Shown here: piece after piece, positions 32,087-32,696 of the stretch
Layout: each line of letters starts with the position of its first letter
Numbering within the stretch: position 1 is the stretch's first letter
Source of the DNA: Flavobacterium sp. MedPE-SWcel
GTDB taxonomy: Bacteria > Bacteroidota > Bacteroidia > Flavobacteriales > Flavobacteriaceae
Reading direction: 5' to 3'
Length of the DNA stretch: 32,696 nucleotides
Assembly: GCA_001874325.1 (NCBI GenBank)
Contig: MPCW01000019.1
Span: 1 to 32,696 of the forward strand
The notes under the pieces: generated by a model
What the model saw: only the letters and a program-made list of their open reading frames with translations
Told to the model about the DNA's origin: nothing
Database searches by the model: none
Position numbers and translations under genes: made by a program

Positions 32087-32593
32087 ATGGAAAACATTAA
32101 AAAAATTGCATTTTTATTTATTGCAATATTAACAACGGGTATCGCTAGTGCTCAAGGAAAAAAAGCAAGTCCAGCAGCTACGGCTACAGGAGAAATTAAT
32201 GGAGCTAACATTACTATTGAATACAGTAGCCCGTCAGTTAAAGGTCGTGAAATTTGGGGTGGACTTGTACCTTATAGTAAAGTATGGCGCGCAGGAGCTA
32301 ATAAGGCTACAACCTTTAAGACAGATAAAGACATAATGATTGAAGAGGAAAAATTACCTGCTGGTAAATATTCATTTTTTGTAATTCCTGAAAATGGCTC
32401 AGCAACTATTATTTTTAATAAAGATGCTAAACAATGGGGAGCTTATAAATATAAAGAATCAAAAGATCAATTACGTGTTCAAGTCAAAACTAAAAAATCA
32501 CCTAAAATGAATGAACGACTTGTTTACAATATAAATAATAAAGATGTTACTCTTAGTTGGGATCATTTGGATATTACAATTATTGTTAAATAA
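32087..32593 (+). CDS. DUF2911 domain-containing exported protein
   Basis: The 168-residue product has a signal peptide (residues 1-22, ending ASAQ). It is followed by the DUF2911 domain with ITIEYSSPSVKGREIWGGLVPY (about 42-63), KVWRAGANKATTFKTDKD and LPAGKYSFFVIP. The family is common in Bacteroidota; its function is unknown, and it is probably periplasmic. AAAAGGA lies just before the ATG, a slightly better ribosome site than most genes here. It is a separate transcript downstream of the acs palindrome. Confidence 0.87.
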   Translation: MENIKKIAFLFIAILTTGIASAQGKKASPAATATGEINGANITIEYSSPSVKGREIWGGLVPYSKVWRAGANKATTFKTDKDIMIEEEKLPAGKYSFFVIPENGSATIIFNKDAKQWGAYKYKESKDQLRVQVKTKKSPKMNERLVYNINNKDVTLSWDHLDITIIVK

Positions 32594-32607
32594 ACTATAT
32601 TGAATAG

Positions 32608-32637
32608 TAAGGCCGATTATTAATTAACTCGGTCTTA
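32608..32637 (+). terminator. Weak hairpin after the DUF2911 gene
   Basis: TAAGGCCGA (32608-32616) can pair with TCGGTCTTA (32629-32637), with one G-T pair, across a 12-base AT-rich loop. A T-rich stretch follows only about eight bases later. It may be a terminator, with limited support. Confidence 0.4.
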
Positions 32638-32696
32638 ATCATTTGGTTTTTTATTTTACATAATATAAATTATATTTCATATATGTTTTTATAAAT

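Overview
The window is chromosomal DNA from a member of the Bacteroidota, most likely a Flavobacteriaceae (Flavobacterium-like) bacterium. The DNA is strongly AT-rich. Genes start without clear Shine-Dalgarno sites, and several have a TAnnTTTG -7 promoter box. Many products belong to families typical of flavobacteria: a type IX secretion substrate, DUF6452/DUF6048/RlmD in a row, DUF4294, DUF5362, DUF6095 and DUF2911. I saw no rRNA, tRNA, CRISPR array, insertion sequence or phage gene.

Layout. Positions 1-3451 (+) are a tight run: the tail of a membrane protein, a DUF922-like HExxH protein, a lipoprotein, DUF6095, a DUF1572/DinB-fold protein, another lipoprotein and a TerC-family membrane protein. 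Next come purC (3604-4551), a secreted ankyrin protein (4780-5166), an M42 aminopeptidase (-, 5256-6344), DUF4294 (6431-7087), a small orphan gene, and a 721-residue type IX secretion substrate (7670-9835). On the minus strand at 12611-9927 lies the rlmD-DUF6452-DUF6048 operon. Divergent to it are DUF1697, a WYL/YafY-type regulator and its probable target, a DinB-family protein. Then follow ornithine aminotransferase (14981-16225), DUF5362, a small membrane protein, a DUF2027/Smr protein, a lipoprotein with an internal duplication (-), a cysteine desulfurase and an OmpW-like barrel (-).

The most notable region is a compact eight-gene minus-strand operon, 29681 down to 20784, ending in a strong hairpin. 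In transcription order it encodes a flavin reductase-like protein, a fused FAD monooxygenase/Old Yellow Enzyme protein of the salicylyl-CoA 5-hydroxylase / 2-aminobenzoyl-CoA monooxygenase-reductase type, an aryl-CoA ligase of the 2-aminobenzoate-CoA ligase type, a hotdog thioesterase, a nitrilase-superfamily enzyme with an unusual CGEN nucleophile motif, a bicupin gentisate 1,2-dioxygenase-type enzyme, an FAH-family hydrolase, and a maleate isomerase with both expected catalytic cysteines. Together they suggest a CoA-primed route: aromatic acid to acyl-CoA, 5-hydroxylation, thioester release, ring cleavage to a maleylpyruvate-type product, direct hydrolysis to pyruvate plus maleate (or maleamate), and isomerisation to fumarate. 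This avoids the thiol-dependent maleylpyruvate isomerase. The starting substrate is not fixed by sequence: salicylate (or a nitrile of it) and anthranilate both fit, and the anthranilate model gives the nitrilase/amidase a natural job.

Divergent from the operon is acetyl-CoA synthetase (30019-31926), followed by a DUF2911 lipid-free periplasmic or secreted protein (32087-32593). The 337-base gap between operon and acs holds candidate promoters for both directions but no gene.
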